Positions 7,938 through 16,224 are shown, numbered from the stretch's first letter. The stretch is 19,366 nucleotides of DNA from Candidatus Aerophobota bacterium (GCA_011372105.1 DRTT01000121.1:1-19366); one strand, 5' to 3'. Made by a program: numbers and translations. The notes: a model not told the origin generated them from the letters alone.

Positions 7938-8546
7938 AACAAGGCTTAACTTCAGCAAAGCATAAAAAAGATAGTTAAGAACACCCCCCATTAACAAGAC
8001 CACAAGAATTATGAAACCAAAAGGCTCAATCTGGGAAAGACGATAGCTCAAATGCTCGGGAAGAAGTCCTGAGAGAATGCGTGAACCATCAAGAGGAGGA
8101 ATAGGGATAAGGTTAAAAAAAGTGAGAAAAAGATTTATGGCTGTCCCGTAAAAAAGAACAGCTCCTCCAAGACTTCCTGGAACAGCAAGCAGACGATATA
8201 AAAGAGCAAAAAAGAAGGCTACAAGAAAATTTGTCCCGGGTCCTGCAAGAGCAACCCATATCATGTCCTTTTTGGGATTGTTTAGGTTCTGAGGATTTAC
8301 AGGCACAGGTTTTGCCCATCCAAATATAGGAACAGAGGCTCCAAAAAGGCTCATAATAATCATAATTCCCGGCAACAAAATTGTACCTATAGGATCTATG
8401 TGAGGAAGGGGATTGAGAGTTATCCTCCCCATGATTCTTGCCGTAGGGTCTCCGTGTCTTTCAGCCATAAGACCATGGGCAACCTCATGAAGAATAACAG
8501 AGAAAAAAAGAATAACAGCAACAAAAAGAATAAAAATTGCTCTCAT
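7908..8546 (-). CDS. Site-2-protease-like M50 family membrane metalloprotease
   Basis: 212 residues, almost entirely hydrophobic with about five or six transmembrane helices. The zinc site is HEVAH at 20-24 in the first helix, and the third ligand is Asp153 in NLIPIPPLDG in a later helix, the two hallmarks of M50 intramembrane proteases. AGPGTN at 101-106 fits the conserved loop seen in the family. There is no PDZ or CBS domain, placing it with the small YwhC/Rip-like group rather than RseP. Substrates of this group are mostly unknown. The ATG at 8546 overlaps the stop of the upstream nucleotidyltransferase gene in an ATGA arrangement, with GGGAG about 7 nt before it, indicating translational coupling. 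It is the last gene of its operon, and its 3' end runs 30 nt into the end of purF on the other strand. Confidence 0.9.
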   Translation of the reverse strand: MRAIFILFVAVILFFSVILHEVAHGLMAERHGDPTARIMGRITLNPLPHIDPIGTILLPGIMIIMSLFGASVPIFGWAKPVPVNPQNLNNPKKDMIWVALAGPGTNFLVAFFFALLYRLLAVPGSLGGAVLFYGTAINLFLTFFNLIPIPPLDGSRILSGLLPEHLSYRLSQIEPFGFIILVVLLMGGVLNYLFYALLKLSLVLTGASSFLW

Positions 8547-11128
8547 TTGTATCTCCCTGGTGGAAAGTTTTTTCTGATAAATTCAATTTCCTCTTCTTTT
8601 GTCCCTATAATTCCATCAAGTTTTGCTCTTTTTACCTCCTCCAGTATCCGGGAAAACTCAGGCGAGGGACGATAGCCCAATTTTTTCAGGTCCTCACCTG
8701 TCGTCTCAAGTTTAATTTTTTGCAGGTGAGAAAGATAAAAAATTATTCTTTTTTTCACTATCTTACTTTTTGTCCTTGCCATTGTAAAGATAAGGGTTTC
8801 CGGAGGAAAAGGGTCAAGAAGAAAACAAATTGAACTTGGCCTTATTTTAGGAACCGCAAGCGCTTTTACTATTTTACGCCACTCCTTGCAACTTGTAAGA
8901 AGAGTTTCTTTTTCTTCTCTGGTAAAACTGTATTTTTTGCAGAAATCTTCCACCTCCTCTCTGGTAACTCTCTCAAAAAGCAAACAAAGCTTTACAAGCC
9001 ACCTTTTGCTCTCCTTTCCCGTCAAAAGCTCATAGGTCGCAATAGCATCTACCAAATGATCAAGGAGCCTCTCTTTACAAGAGGTGAATTTCAGTTTAGG
9101 ATGAATAATCTTTAAAATCCCGAGCTGTTTTATTCTTTTCAGGTTTTTATCAGGTCTGTCCTCCTCCAATATCTGAACAAGTTCCTCTTTTATCCTTTTA
9201 CCACTTACATACCTAAAGAAGTTCTTTTCAACTGCTTCTTTAATTAAATTTTCTGTATCTTTGTCAATTTTAAATCCGTATCTTTGTTCAAACCTTATAG
9301 CACGGAATATCCTCGTAGGATCATCTACAAAGCTTTTGGAGTGTAGAACCTTCACTCTGGCATTTTCAATATCCTCTTTTCCTCCAAAAAAATCAATTAA
9401 TCTACCAAAATCGTAAGGATTGATGCTGATAGCCATTGCATTAACTGTAAAATCCCTCCTAAAAAGATCTTCCTTTAAACAGGCAGGCTCAACCCGGGGT
9501 AGTGCCCCCGGGCGAGGATAAAATTCGCGACGGGAAGTTGCTATGTCAAGCTTGAAGCCTTCACCCAGGTATAAAGTAGCAGTTCCAAATTCAGGGTGAA
9601 GAGTAAGATGTGCTTTCAGTTTTTCTGCTAATTTTTTAGCAAAAAAAATTCCATCACCTTCCACCGAAAGGTCTATGTCAAAATTCTCTTTCCCCAAAAG
9701 AAGGTCTCTCACAAATCCTCCCACTATAAAGACCGAAAAATTAAGACTTTGAGCAAGTTTTCCTGCTTCAAAAAGCACATCCATAACTTTAGCAGGAACC
9801 TTTTTCTTTAAAAGAGAAGAAAGGTTTTCTCCTGAAGGAGGATTTAAATAAAATGCATTAAATACATCAAGACTTGTCACAATTCCCTGAAATTTATCTT
9901 TATCAAAAACAAGAACCCATGGAACCTCCTCCTGCATCATTAGCTGCTGGACTTTCTTTAAGGAGAAAGAGGGGGAGATAGAAACAATTTTCCTTGAATA
10001 ATAACCTTTAATTGAAGAGGAGAAAGAAGCGTGCTTAATAGCATTCTCAACCTGTCTTTTTGATATCACTCCAATTATCCTGCCCTTATCTTCCACAGGT
10101 AAAACCTGTAATCCTTCTTTATCCAAAATTTCTTTTACTTTTTTCAAGCTTGTTTCAGGAGAAACTTTTTTAAAAAAAGGGGGAATTATTTTTCCTACTG
10201 TAAAATAAGCACTAATTTTCTTTCTTAGAATTTCCTCAAGTTTTTCCTCCACCTCTCTCAAATCAACATCTTTTAAGAGAGCCGATGCTGCAAGACTGTG
10301 TCCTCCTCCTCCCAGAGGAGTCAGTATTTCATCAACATTGACAAAGGGAAGACGGGAACGAGCCATTACATAAACCTTCTCTCCAGAACCCACAATAGCA
10401 AAAACCACATCAGGATTTTTTAAACTAACAAACTTTTGTAAGGGCGCAGAAATACCCCCTACGAAACCTTCCACTCTGGCTTTTACTATAACCACCTCTA
10501 CTCCGTTTATGTATATAGTTTTTGCCTTCTCCAAAAACTCTTTCAAAAGCAAAAATTGCTTTTCTGTCAAGGTATGACTTAAAAAAGTGGAAATAAACTC
10601 AAGATTTGCTCTTCTGTCTAAAAGATAAGAAACAGCTTCAAGATCAAAGGAAGTTGTCGAAGAAAAACTGAGGGAACCTGTATCCTCGTAAATTCCCAGG
10701 GTAAATAAAGTGGCCTCAAAGGGAGAAAGGTAAATCCCCCTTTTTTTAATAATATCCACCAGGATACTTGTTGCAGCTCCCACCTCCCTGCATACCTCAA
10801 AACTTCCCTTTATTGCCTCGGGATGAAAGGGATGATGATCATAAACGTGGATTTCCACATTTTTTCTTTTAATAATCTCACCAAACACCCCTATCCTATC
10901 AACCCATCTTGTGTCAACCAGGATAAGCCTTTTAACTTTTTCAAGACTTATCTTATCAATCTTTTTCTCTACAGGAAGAAGTTCTCCGTAAAGATGCATG
11001 AAGTCTCTCACTTCCTGAGAAGGAGAAGAGGAAAAGAAAACTTTTGCTTTTGGGTAAAGTTTTTTTGCCGCTATCATGCTGGCAAGTCCGTCAAAATCAC
11101 AGCTTGTATGGGTGGTTATTACCTCCAT
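8543..11128 (-). CDS. Fusion protein: DHH phosphoesterase, DHHA1, tandem CBS and tRNA nucleotidyltransferase/poly(A) polymerase
   Basis: 861 residues, about twice the length of a plain CCA-adding enzyme. Residues 1-315 are a DHH/DHHA1 phosphoesterase of the RecJ/NrnA superfamily, with HTSCDFDG near the start, VDTR, YDHHPF and the GGGGHSLAAS motif. Two CBS repeats follow (about 320-440), probably binding an adenine nucleotide. The C-terminal half is a class II nucleotidyltransferase: GGFVRDLLLG, catalytic Asp484 and Asp486 in FDIDLS, RRDFTVNAMAI, and DPTRIFRAIRF. This architecture is known from thermophilic and deltaproteobacterial-type genomes, where such enzymes may add only A or only CC to tRNA 3' ends; the sequence here does not let me decide. 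The DHH half could supply a 3' exonuclease or nanoRNase activity. It starts one base after the xer stop and overlaps the M50 gene by 4 nt. All catalytic motifs look intact. Confidence 0.93.
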   Translation of the reverse strand: MEVITTHTSCDFDGLASMIAAKKLYPKAKVFFSSSPSQEVRDFMHLYGELLPVEKKIDKISLEKVKRLILVDTRWVDRIGVFGEIIKRKNVEIHVYDHHPFHPEAIKGSFEVCREVGAATSILVDIIKKRGIYLSPFEATLFTLGIYEDTGSLSFSSTTSFDLEAVSYLLDRRANLEFISTFLSHTLTEKQFLLLKEFLEKAKTIYINGVEVVIVKARVEGFVGGISAPLQKFVSLKNPDVVFAIVGSGEKVYVMARSRLPFVNVDEILTPLGGGGHSLAASALLKDVDLREVEEKLEEILRKKISAYFTVGKIIPPFFKKVSPETSLKKVKEILDKEGLQVLPVEDKGRIIGVISKRQVENAIKHASFSSSIKGYYSRKIVSISPSFSLKKVQQLMMQEEVPWVLVFDKDKFQGIVTSLDVFNAFYLNPPSGENLSSLLKKKVPAKVMDVLFEAGKLAQSLNFSVFIVGGFVRDLLLGKENFDIDLSVEGDGIFFAKKLAEKLKAHLTLHPEFGTATLYLGEGFKLDIATSRREFYPRPGALPRVEPACLKEDLFRRDFTVNAMAISINPYDFGRLIDFFGGKEDIENARVKVLHSKSFVDDPTRIFRAIRFEQRYGFKIDKDTENLIKEAVEKNFFRYVSGKRIKEELVQILEEDRPDKNLKRIKQLGILKIIHPKLKFTSCKERLLDHLVDAIATYELLTGKESKRWLVKLCLLFERVTREEVEDFCKKYSFTREEKETLLTSCKEWRKIVKALAVPKIRPSSICFLLDPFPPETLIFTMARTKSKIVKKRIIFYLSHLQKIKLETTGEDLKKLGYRPSPEFSRILEEVKRAKLDGIIGTKEEEIEFIRKNFPPGRYK

Positions 11129-11129
11129 T

Positions 11130-12008
11130 TTAAGCTCTCGGGTGATATTTTCTGTAAACTTTTACAAGCCTTTCCTGGGTAATATGGGTATATATCTGTG
11201 TGGTGGATATGTTCACGTGTCCTAAAAGCTCCTGAACAGACCGAAGATCCGCATCCCCTGAAAGAAGATGGGTAGCAAAAGAATGTCTTAAGGTGTGAGG
11301 AGATATTTCCTTTTTTATACCGGCAATTTTTGCGTATTTTTTTATCATCTTCCAGCAAGACTGACGGGAAATTCTCTTTCCATACCTGTTGCAAAAAAGA
11401 GGGGAGTCTTTCTTTAAATCTTTTCTTTCTTTCAAGTACCTGGAAAGCCACTTTAAAGCTTCCTTTCCCAGAGGAACCATTCTCTCACGAGAGCCTTTAC
11501 CTTTAACCTTAACCCACCCGGAATTAAGACTAACATCTTCTCTGTTCAAATTTACAAGCTCGGATATGCGCAAACCACTTGCATAAAGGCACTCAAGAAT
11601 AGCTTTATCTCTTATACCCAGAAAGGAGGTGGTAAGAGGCGCCTCAAGCAACTTCTCAACTTCTCTTAAAGAAAGATAAGAAGGAATTTTCCTTCCCCGG
11701 CGAGGAGAACTGATAGCCTCTGCGGGATTTTCTCTAACTTTTCCTTCTGCTAATAAAAAACGGTAAAAAGCTCTTATACAGGAAAGCTTTCTTGCAATTG
11801 ATGAGGTAGAAAGACCTTTTTTCTTCAAAAAGGATACATACTTTCCCACTACAGAGGAGGAAACAGAGGTTAACTCACCTCTTTCTACAGAGGAAAGCCA
11901 GTTTTTAAATTGTTCAAGATCAATCTTATAAGAAGATAAAGTTCTTGGGGAAAGACCTCTTTCTACGCAAAGATGGTCAAGAAAACTATCAATCAGATTC
12001 TGAGACAA
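11130..12008 (-). CDS. xerD: Site-specific tyrosine recombinase, XerC/XerD type
   Basis: 292 residues, close to the usual 298. An N-terminal SAM-like DNA-binding domain with the typical GLSPRTLSSYKIDL segment precedes the catalytic domain. Active-site residues visible are Arg147 in SGLRISEL, His238 and Arg241 in HTLRHSF, His264 in LGHVNIS and nucleophile Tyr273 in QIYTHI. The C-terminus RKYHPRA resembles XerD. The likely role is resolution of chromosome dimers at a dif site, although a mobile-element integrase cannot be excluded on sequence alone; the housekeeping operon favours Xer. The start is TTG 12008 behind AAAAAGGGGTGGGAG, lying 20 nt inside the end of the upstream oxidoreductase gene. 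No other start gives the conserved N-terminus. Whether it works as XerD with a XerC partner or alone is not visible here. Confidence 0.92.
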   Translation of the reverse strand: MSQNLIDSFLDHLCVERGLSPRTLSSYKIDLEQFKNWLSSVERGELTSVSSSVVGKYVSFLKKKGLSTSSIARKLSCIRAFYRFLLAEGKVRENPAEAISSPRRGRKIPSYLSLREVEKLLEAPLTTSFLGIRDKAILECLYASGLRISELVNLNREDVSLNSGWVKVKGKGSRERMVPLGKEALKWLSRYLKERKDLKKDSPLFCNRYGKRISRQSCWKMIKKYAKIAGIKKEISPHTLRHSFATHLLSGDADLRSVQELLGHVNISTTQIYTHITQERLVKVYRKYHPRA

Positions 12009-12534
12009 ACTCCCACCCCTTTTTCAAACAGTCCTGATTAATCTTTAAAAGAGAAATTTTATCTTCAGACAAAACCTCCTTTAAACTTAAAATAAGGCTA
12101 TCAAGCGAAACTGCCCTTGAAACAAAAGCCCATGCACCAAGAGCTACCATATTTGCAGCCTTTGCACTTCCCATCTTTTCTGCTATCTCAGTTGCAGGAA
12201 CTTTTATTAACCTCACTTTTTCTCTTTTTATACTGTCTTTTATAAGAGAGGTGTTAATAACAATGTAACCTTCTTCTTTTATTTTATACAAAAATCTCTC
12301 AAGCGCAGGGTAACTCATCAGTATTCCACTTTGAGGACGAGAAACAATGGGCGAGGGTATCATGCTATCAGAAATTATTACCGTGCAGTTGGCCGCTCCC
12401 CCTCGCATCTCAGCACCATAGGAAGGATAAAAAACAACCTCCCTTTTCTCTCTCAATCCGGCACAGGCAAGAAGCTTCCCGGCAAATATCACCCCCTGCC
12501 CACCAAAACCTGCTATTAAAACATCTTTATACAT
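11989..12534 (-). CDS. 2-oxoacid:ferredoxin oxidoreductase, gamma subunit (KorC/PorG-like), orphan
   Basis: 181 residues, the normal size for a separate gamma subunit. The family signature is clear: GFGGQGVIFAGK near the N-terminus, PSYGAEMRGGAANC, then SDSMIPSPIV and a C-terminal helical region. These subunits take part in ferredoxin-linked oxidative decarboxylation of pyruvate, 2-oxoglutarate, branched-chain or aryl 2-oxoacids; the PSYGxEMRGG form is most like 2-oxoglutarate/isovalerate-type enzymes, but specificity cannot be read from this subunit. No alpha, beta or ferredoxin subunit lies in the window: the neighbours are a phosphohexomutase and a recombinase. It starts 7 nt after the phosphomutase stop with AGGGGA before ATG 12534. 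It may complement subunits encoded elsewhere or be the remainder of a split cluster. The reading frame is intact. Confidence 0.88.
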   Translation of the reverse strand: MYKDVLIAGFGGQGVIFAGKLLACAGLREKREVVFYPSYGAEMRGGAANCTVIISDSMIPSPIVSRPQSGILMSYPALERFLYKIKEEGYIVINTSLIKDSIKREKVRLIKVPATEIAEKMGSAKAANMVALGAWAFVSRAVSLDSLILSLKEVLSEDKISLLKINQDCLKKGWEFVSESD

Positions 12535-12541
12535 TTATCCC

Positions 12542-13969
12542 CTATCTTATCTTCTCAATAACGCTTAAGGCAAGCTCTTTACCTTCTTGAACAATTCTCT
12601 CAAGCTGGCTTTCCTTAGAAGCCTCTGCATAAACCCTAACTTTAGGCTCTGTTCCTGAAGGCCTTATCAAAAGCCAGCTTTCATCCTCCATGATAAATTT
12701 TACCCCATCTATTGTTAATACCTCCCTCAAAGGTACACTTCCCAGTGCTCGGGGAGGGTTTAAGGTGAGCTCTTTTACCATTTTTTCCTTGTCTACTCCC
12801 TCCTTCTGAAAATCTATTCTCTTAAAAAAGGAGCTTCCAAATTTTTTCTCCATATCATCTAAAATTCTGGATAAGGGCTTTTCCTTCTTTACCATCATTT
12901 CTACAAAAAGAAGGGCCGATAGTATACCATCTCTTTCAGGGAGATGCCCATAGTAACCGTAACCACCACTTTCCTCTCCACCCAATATAACCTTCTCTTT
13001 AAGCATTTTCTCGGCGATGTATTTGAAACCCACAGGGGTCTGTTCCCACTGAAGACCAAACTTACGGGAAATTCTCTCTGGTTGATAGCCAAGGGAAACT
13101 GTCTTTACCACCTTGCCTTTCATTTTTCTTTCCTCAACAAGATACAAAAGCAAAAGAGAAAAAACCTGAAGAGGAGAAAAGTACCTTCCTTTTTCATCCA
13201 CAATCCCTACCCTATCAGCATCACCATCAGTTGCAATTCCAATGTCAGCCCCTCTTCTTTTAACTTCCCTTTTCAAATCCTCAAGATTCTCTTCAATAGG
13301 CTCTGGGTTTATTCCTCCAAAACCAGGATTTGGTTTGGGATGAATAGTATAAACCTTGCAATCAGAATTTTCCAAAACTCTCTCAAGAAGCCCGCATCCT
13401 ACTCCATACATCGGGTCATAGACTATTTTGAAGGAGGCCTTGCTTACAAGGTCCATATTAAGAAAGGAGATAACCTTATTTAAATAAGGAGGCAAAAGGT
13501 CAACTTCTGTAGCAAGTCCCTTTTTTTCTGCCTCTTCCCAGGAGAGAACCTTCACCGGATTTTTATAAAGTATAGATTCAATTTTCCCTGTTATATCGGG
13601 TGTAGCAGAGCATCCTTGAGAGCTTTTAATTTTCACTCCATTGAATCTTGGAGGATTGTGTGAAGCAGTAATCATTATTCCTCCAGGAAGCTTTCTTTCA
13701 AGAACTGTGAAAGAAACAGCCTGTGTGGGAACATCGCTTTGAGAAAAAAGCACGGGTATGCCATTTCCCAGAAGAACTTCTGCAACCCTTCTTGCAAATT
13801 CAGAGGAGAGAAAACGGGTATCATATCCTATAACAATACCTTTTTCTTTATCTTTCTGAAGATTATAGTAGTCAGCAATAGCCTGGGCGACTTTTTCCAC
13901 TCTTTCAAAAGTAAAGTCATCGGCAATGACACCTCTCCACCCATCGGTTCCAAATTTTATCTCTTTCAT
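12542..13969 (-). CDS. Alpha-D-phosphohexomutase (phosphoglucomutase/phosphomannomutase)
   Basis: 475 residues, full length for the family, which interconverts hexose 1- and 6-phosphates through an enzyme-bound phosphoserine. Phosphoserine Ser103 lies in TASHNPPRFNG, the Mg-binding loop is DGDADRVG with Asp248, Asp250 and Asp252, the sugar-specificity loop is GGEESGGYGYYG, and the phosphate-binding loop is RPSGTEPKVRVYAEA near the C-terminus. All four domains are represented. The GEESGG loop argues for glucose/mannose phosphate rather than the glucosamine substrate of GlmM, but exact preference is not certain. GTG 13972 and ATG 13969 are both in frame; the GGGGG at 13976-13980 gives a better 6-nt spacing to the ATG. 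It is the first gene of a five-gene unit behind a strong promoter. Confidence 0.93.
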   Translation of the reverse strand: MKEIKFGTDGWRGVIADDFTFERVEKVAQAIADYYNLQKDKEKGIVIGYDTRFLSSEFARRVAEVLLGNGIPVLFSQSDVPTQAVSFTVLERKLPGGIMITASHNPPRFNGVKIKSSQGCSATPDITGKIESILYKNPVKVLSWEEAEKKGLATEVDLLPPYLNKVISFLNMDLVSKASFKIVYDPMYGVGCGLLERVLENSDCKVYTIHPKPNPGFGGINPEPIEENLEDLKREVKRRGADIGIATDGDADRVGIVDEKGRYFSPLQVFSLLLLYLVEERKMKGKVVKTVSLGYQPERISRKFGLQWEQTPVGFKYIAEKMLKEKVILGGEESGGYGYYGHLPERDGILSALLFVEMMVKKEKPLSRILDDMEKKFGSSFFKRIDFQKEGVDKEKMVKELTLNPPRALGSVPLREVLTIDGVKFIMEDESWLLIRPSGTEPKVRVYAEASKESQLERIVQEGKELALSVIEKIR

Positions 13970-14396
13970 CACCGACCCCCTTTTATTATGGGTTTCAGTT
14001 TAAATACTATCAAAAAAGGAGGCAAATGTCAAAGAAATGCGTTGATAAATATGGTATTATGCTGCACTTTCACAAAATTGGGGTGGAAAGAAAGAGAAAT
14101 TAAATTCTCCATATAAATCCAATACAATTCTGGAAAAGACTAACCTTTCTATCCATTGAAAATTCAGTCACAATGCTGGTTATTCTCTTTTGGTATTTTT
14201 CTAATAAAAAATAAAACTAAAGAAAAGACAGAGAAAATTTGGAATCTGGTACCTTGAACAAATAAAATTTATCACTCACATTGTGGCCTATTGTATAAGA
14301 TCAACCCTTCCTTACCTTCCTGGCAATTTGGCCTTCCCGTGAATTCAACGAAAAATCTGATCCTATTAAAAACTCCTCTTCAAGCTCTTTTTTATT
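13970..14396. other. 427-nt gene-free region between two minus-strand operons
   Basis: Apart from the phosphohexomutase promoter at its left end, I find no gene, tRNA-like fold, strong hairpin with a T-run, or repeat. Read on the minus strand, the KDG kinase frame stays open for 31 codons after its TAA, then for 27 more after a TGA; these have a protein-like but unrecognised composition. Weak inverted repeats (CATTG..CAATG around 14155-14180) are too short to call. A terminator for the kinase operon would be expected here but is not obvious. Confidence 0.5.
14004..14032 (-). promoter_or_regulatory. Strong sigma-70-type promoter of the five-gene minus-strand operon
   Basis: Read on the minus strand, a perfect TTGACA (14027-14032) and TAGTAT (14004-14009) are 17 nt apart. 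The predicted start near 13997 gives a leader of about 27 nt before the phosphohexomutase, containing its Shine-Dalgarno. It is the best promoter match in the window and should drive all genes down to the M50 protease, none of which has a gap large enough for another promoter. Confidence 0.7.
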
Positions 14397-15515
14397 TTAA
14401 CGTGCAGCCCTTGCTACTCCTCCTTTTCTGGCACGCTCTATCTCTCTTTCCACTTCAGCCAAAGTAGCCATACTGGTATCACCTGGAGTTGTTCCGGCAA
14501 GAGCACCATGAGCTGCAGCATATTCAATAGCCTCCTGCGGATCTTTTCCAGATAGCATCGCATAGATAAATCCTGAGGCAAAGCTATCTCCCATCCCCAC
14601 ACGATCATAAATTTCAAGATTTTTTCTTGGGGTTGCTTTGTAAAATTCTCCATCCATGTAAAGGATACCACCCCAGTCATTTATAAGAGCAGTTTTTGCA
14701 TTTCTTAATGAAGTTAAAACAGCTTTAAAATTGGGATACCTTTTTGTTGCCTCCTTTGCCATTAACTCAAAGCCTTCTGTCCTTTCAATGTCCATTTTTT
14801 TGGTAATATCAACTCCCTTTACCTCAAGCCCAAGTGCTGCCTCAAAATCCTCTTCATTTCCCATCATCACATCAACAAAGGGAGCAATTTTTCTGTTTAT
14901 CTTTTGTGCTTTTTCCTTTCCGCCTATTGCCCTCCATAAGGATGCCCTGTAGTTAAGATCATAAGATATTACTGTTCCTGCCTCTTTTGCAACCTGCATA
15001 GCCTCAATAATCACATCAGGGGTTGTCTCTGAGAGGGCTGCAAAGATACCCCCTGTGTGAAACCACCTTGCACCTTCTTTTTTAAATATTTTTTCCCAGT
15101 CAATATCTCCTTTTTTTAACTTGGAGGCTGCGCTATGACCTCTATCATACTCTGTCTTTGCATTTCTTACACCATAGCCTTTTTCTGTCCAGTTTAAACC
15201 AACACGAACCTCCCTTCCCACACCATCAAAAGGGAACCAGACAACATGAGATAAATCAACTCCACCCTGCATCATAAGGTCCTCACATAAGTGCCCAACC
15301 TCGCAATCAGGAAGAGCTGTCACAATTGCTGTGGGAAGTCCAAATACCTTTCTCAGTGCTCTTGCCACATTGTACTCTCCTCCACCCTCTGATACTGTAA
15401 AATACCTTGCTGTTCTAACTCTTCCATCACCAGGATTAAGCCTTATCATAACCTCCCCAAGGGCAACAAGGGCATATTTGCACTCCTCTTTTGGTCTTAT
15501 AGAAAGGGTAGCCAT
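14397..15515 (-). CDS. kdgK: 2-keto-3-deoxygluconate kinase, PfkB/ribokinase family
   Basis: 372 residues from ATG 15515. It phosphorylates KDG with ATP to KDPG, the substrate of the aldolase encoded just upstream. The PfkB signatures are the N-terminal SEGGGEYNVARAL substrate/lid region and the C-terminal DRVGMGDSFASGF motif, in which Asp310 is the catalytic base and GMGD the anion hole (usually GAGD). The N-terminal ALGEVMIRLNPG strand also fits sugar-acid kinases. It is somewhat longer than the roughly 340 residues of characterised KdgK proteins. An in-frame ATG at 15530 exists, but it is overlapped by GGGAGGAG, which sits 5 nt before ATG 15515, so the latter is the likely start. It is the last gene of the catabolic unit, 18 nt after eda. 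Pairing with eda makes the KDG assignment firmer than homology alone. Confidence 0.9.
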   Translation of the reverse strand: MATLSIRPKEECKYALVALGEVMIRLNPGDGRVRTARYFTVSEGGGEYNVARALRKVFGLPTAIVTALPDCEVGHLCEDLMMQGGVDLSHVVWFPFDGVGREVRVGLNWTEKGYGVRNAKTEYDRGHSAASKLKKGDIDWEKIFKKEGARWFHTGGIFAALSETTPDVIIEAMQVAKEAGTVISYDLNYRASLWRAIGGKEKAQKINRKIAPFVDVMMGNEEDFEAALGLEVKGVDITKKMDIERTEGFELMAKEATKRYPNFKAVLTSLRNAKTALINDWGGILYMDGEFYKATPRKNLEIYDRVGMGDSFASGFIYAMLSGKDPQEAIEYAAAHGALAGTTPGDTSMATLAEVEREIERARKGGVARAAR

Positions 15516-15520
15516 ATTTT

Positions 15521-15528
15521 CTCCTCCC
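15521..15528 (-). promoter_or_regulatory. Shine-Dalgarno site deciding the kdgK start
   Basis: On the minus strand GGGAGGAG lies 5 nt before ATG 15515 and overlaps the alternative upstream ATG (15528-15530), favouring the shorter kinase. Confidence 0.7.
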
Positions 15529-15533
15529 ATTTT

Positions 15534-16190
15534 CTACTTTTTTCCCTCTCTTGCTTTCTTTACCTCATCTAAGAATTTTCTGGCATTTTCTGTGATAACC
15601 TCATACTTTCCTTCTGCTACAGCCTTCTTATCAACAAGTGAACTTCCAACTGATATAACATCTGCTCCTGCCCTGATAAAGTCACCTGCATTTGAAAGAT
15701 CTATACCACCTGTTGGATTTAGAGGAATTTGAGGCAGGGGTGCTTTTACTGCCTTAATGTAGGAGGGTCCACCAAGATTTGCTATGGGGAAAACTTTTAC
15801 AATGTCTGCCCCATTTTCCCATGCCCTTAATATTTCTGTTGGAGTCATTGCCCCGGGAATAGCTACAATGCTGTAGCGTCTGCACATTTTTACCATTTCA
15901 GGGTTAAAACAGGGCCCTACAACAAATTTTGCTCCTGCTAAAATGCAGGCTCTTGCGGTTTCTGCATCAAGTACTGTCCCTGCTCCAAGTAAAACATCCT
16001 CTCCCAGTTTTGCGTTTACCTTTTCCATAACACCAATTGCCCCGGGAACAGTCATTGTAACCTCAATAGTTTTTATCCCTCCCTCACGAATTGCATCAAC
16101 TATTTTAAGAGCCTCATCAGAGGACTTTGCCCTTATAACAGGTATAATTCCTCCCTCAAGTAAAGTTTGCAGGGTTTTTCTTTTATTCAT
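15534..16190 (-). CDS. eda: 2-keto-3-deoxy-6-phosphogluconate aldolase (KDPG aldolase)
   Basis: 218 residues, typical of the class I KDPG/KHG aldolase family, which cleaves KDPG to pyruvate and glyceraldehyde-3-phosphate. The Schiff-base lysine is Lys132 in DIVKVFPI, the catalytic Glu43 is in IEVTMT, and Arg20 in PVIR contacts the carboxylate. GAGTV and the phosphate-binding NPTGGI loop follow; the family more often has MPTGG or FPTGG there. Translation begins at ATG 16190 with AAGGAGG at 16200-16206, 9 nt upstream. An 89-nt gap separates it from the flavoprotein gene, the widest spacing in this unit, and may contain an internal promoter and an inverted repeat. It sits directly upstream of kdgK, as in hexuronate-degrading bacteria such as Thermotoga. 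KDG is the expected source, from hexuronates, gluconate or pectin products. Confidence 0.95.
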   Translation of the reverse strand: MNKRKTLQTLLEGGIIPVIRAKSSDEALKIVDAIREGGIKTIEVTMTVPGAIGVMEKVNAKLGEDVLLGAGTVLDAETARACILAGAKFVVGPCFNPEMVKMCRRYSIVAIPGAMTPTEILRAWENGADIVKVFPIANLGGPSYIKAVKAPLPQIPLNPTGGIDLSNAGDFIRAGADVISVGSSLVDKKAVAEGKYEVITENARKFLDEVKKAREGKK

Positions 16191-16224
16191 AGGATTTTTC
16201 CTCCTTATTTTTTACTTATTTTCC

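Noticed and set aside
8400..8833. Two plus-strand open frames across the M50 and nucleotidyltransferase junction
   Set aside because: They are antisense to two well-supported genes and have no domain-like features.
10823..11182. Plus-strand open frame of 119 codons
   Set aside because: It is antisense to the DHH domain and the recombinase 3' end, with no supporting signal.
11130..12008. Phage or integrative-element integrase
   Set aside because: The XerD-like C-terminus, normal length, housekeeping neighbours and lack of att-like repeats or cargo genes all favour Xer.
12944..13483. Plus-strand open frame of 179 codons
   Set aside because: It is wholly antisense to the phosphohexomutase, with low-complexity Ser/Phe/Asn composition typical of a shadow frame.
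13739..14116. Plus-strand open frame of 125 codons running from the phosphohexomutase into the intergenic region
   Set aside because: Its first part is antisense to a firm gene, its composition is unlike a protein, and it has no ribosome site or recognisable domain.
13970..14396. tRNA, small RNA or CRISPR in the intergenic gap
   Set aside because: No cloverleaf arms, TTCGA-like loop, repeated spacers or strong hairpin with a T-run could be found by eye.
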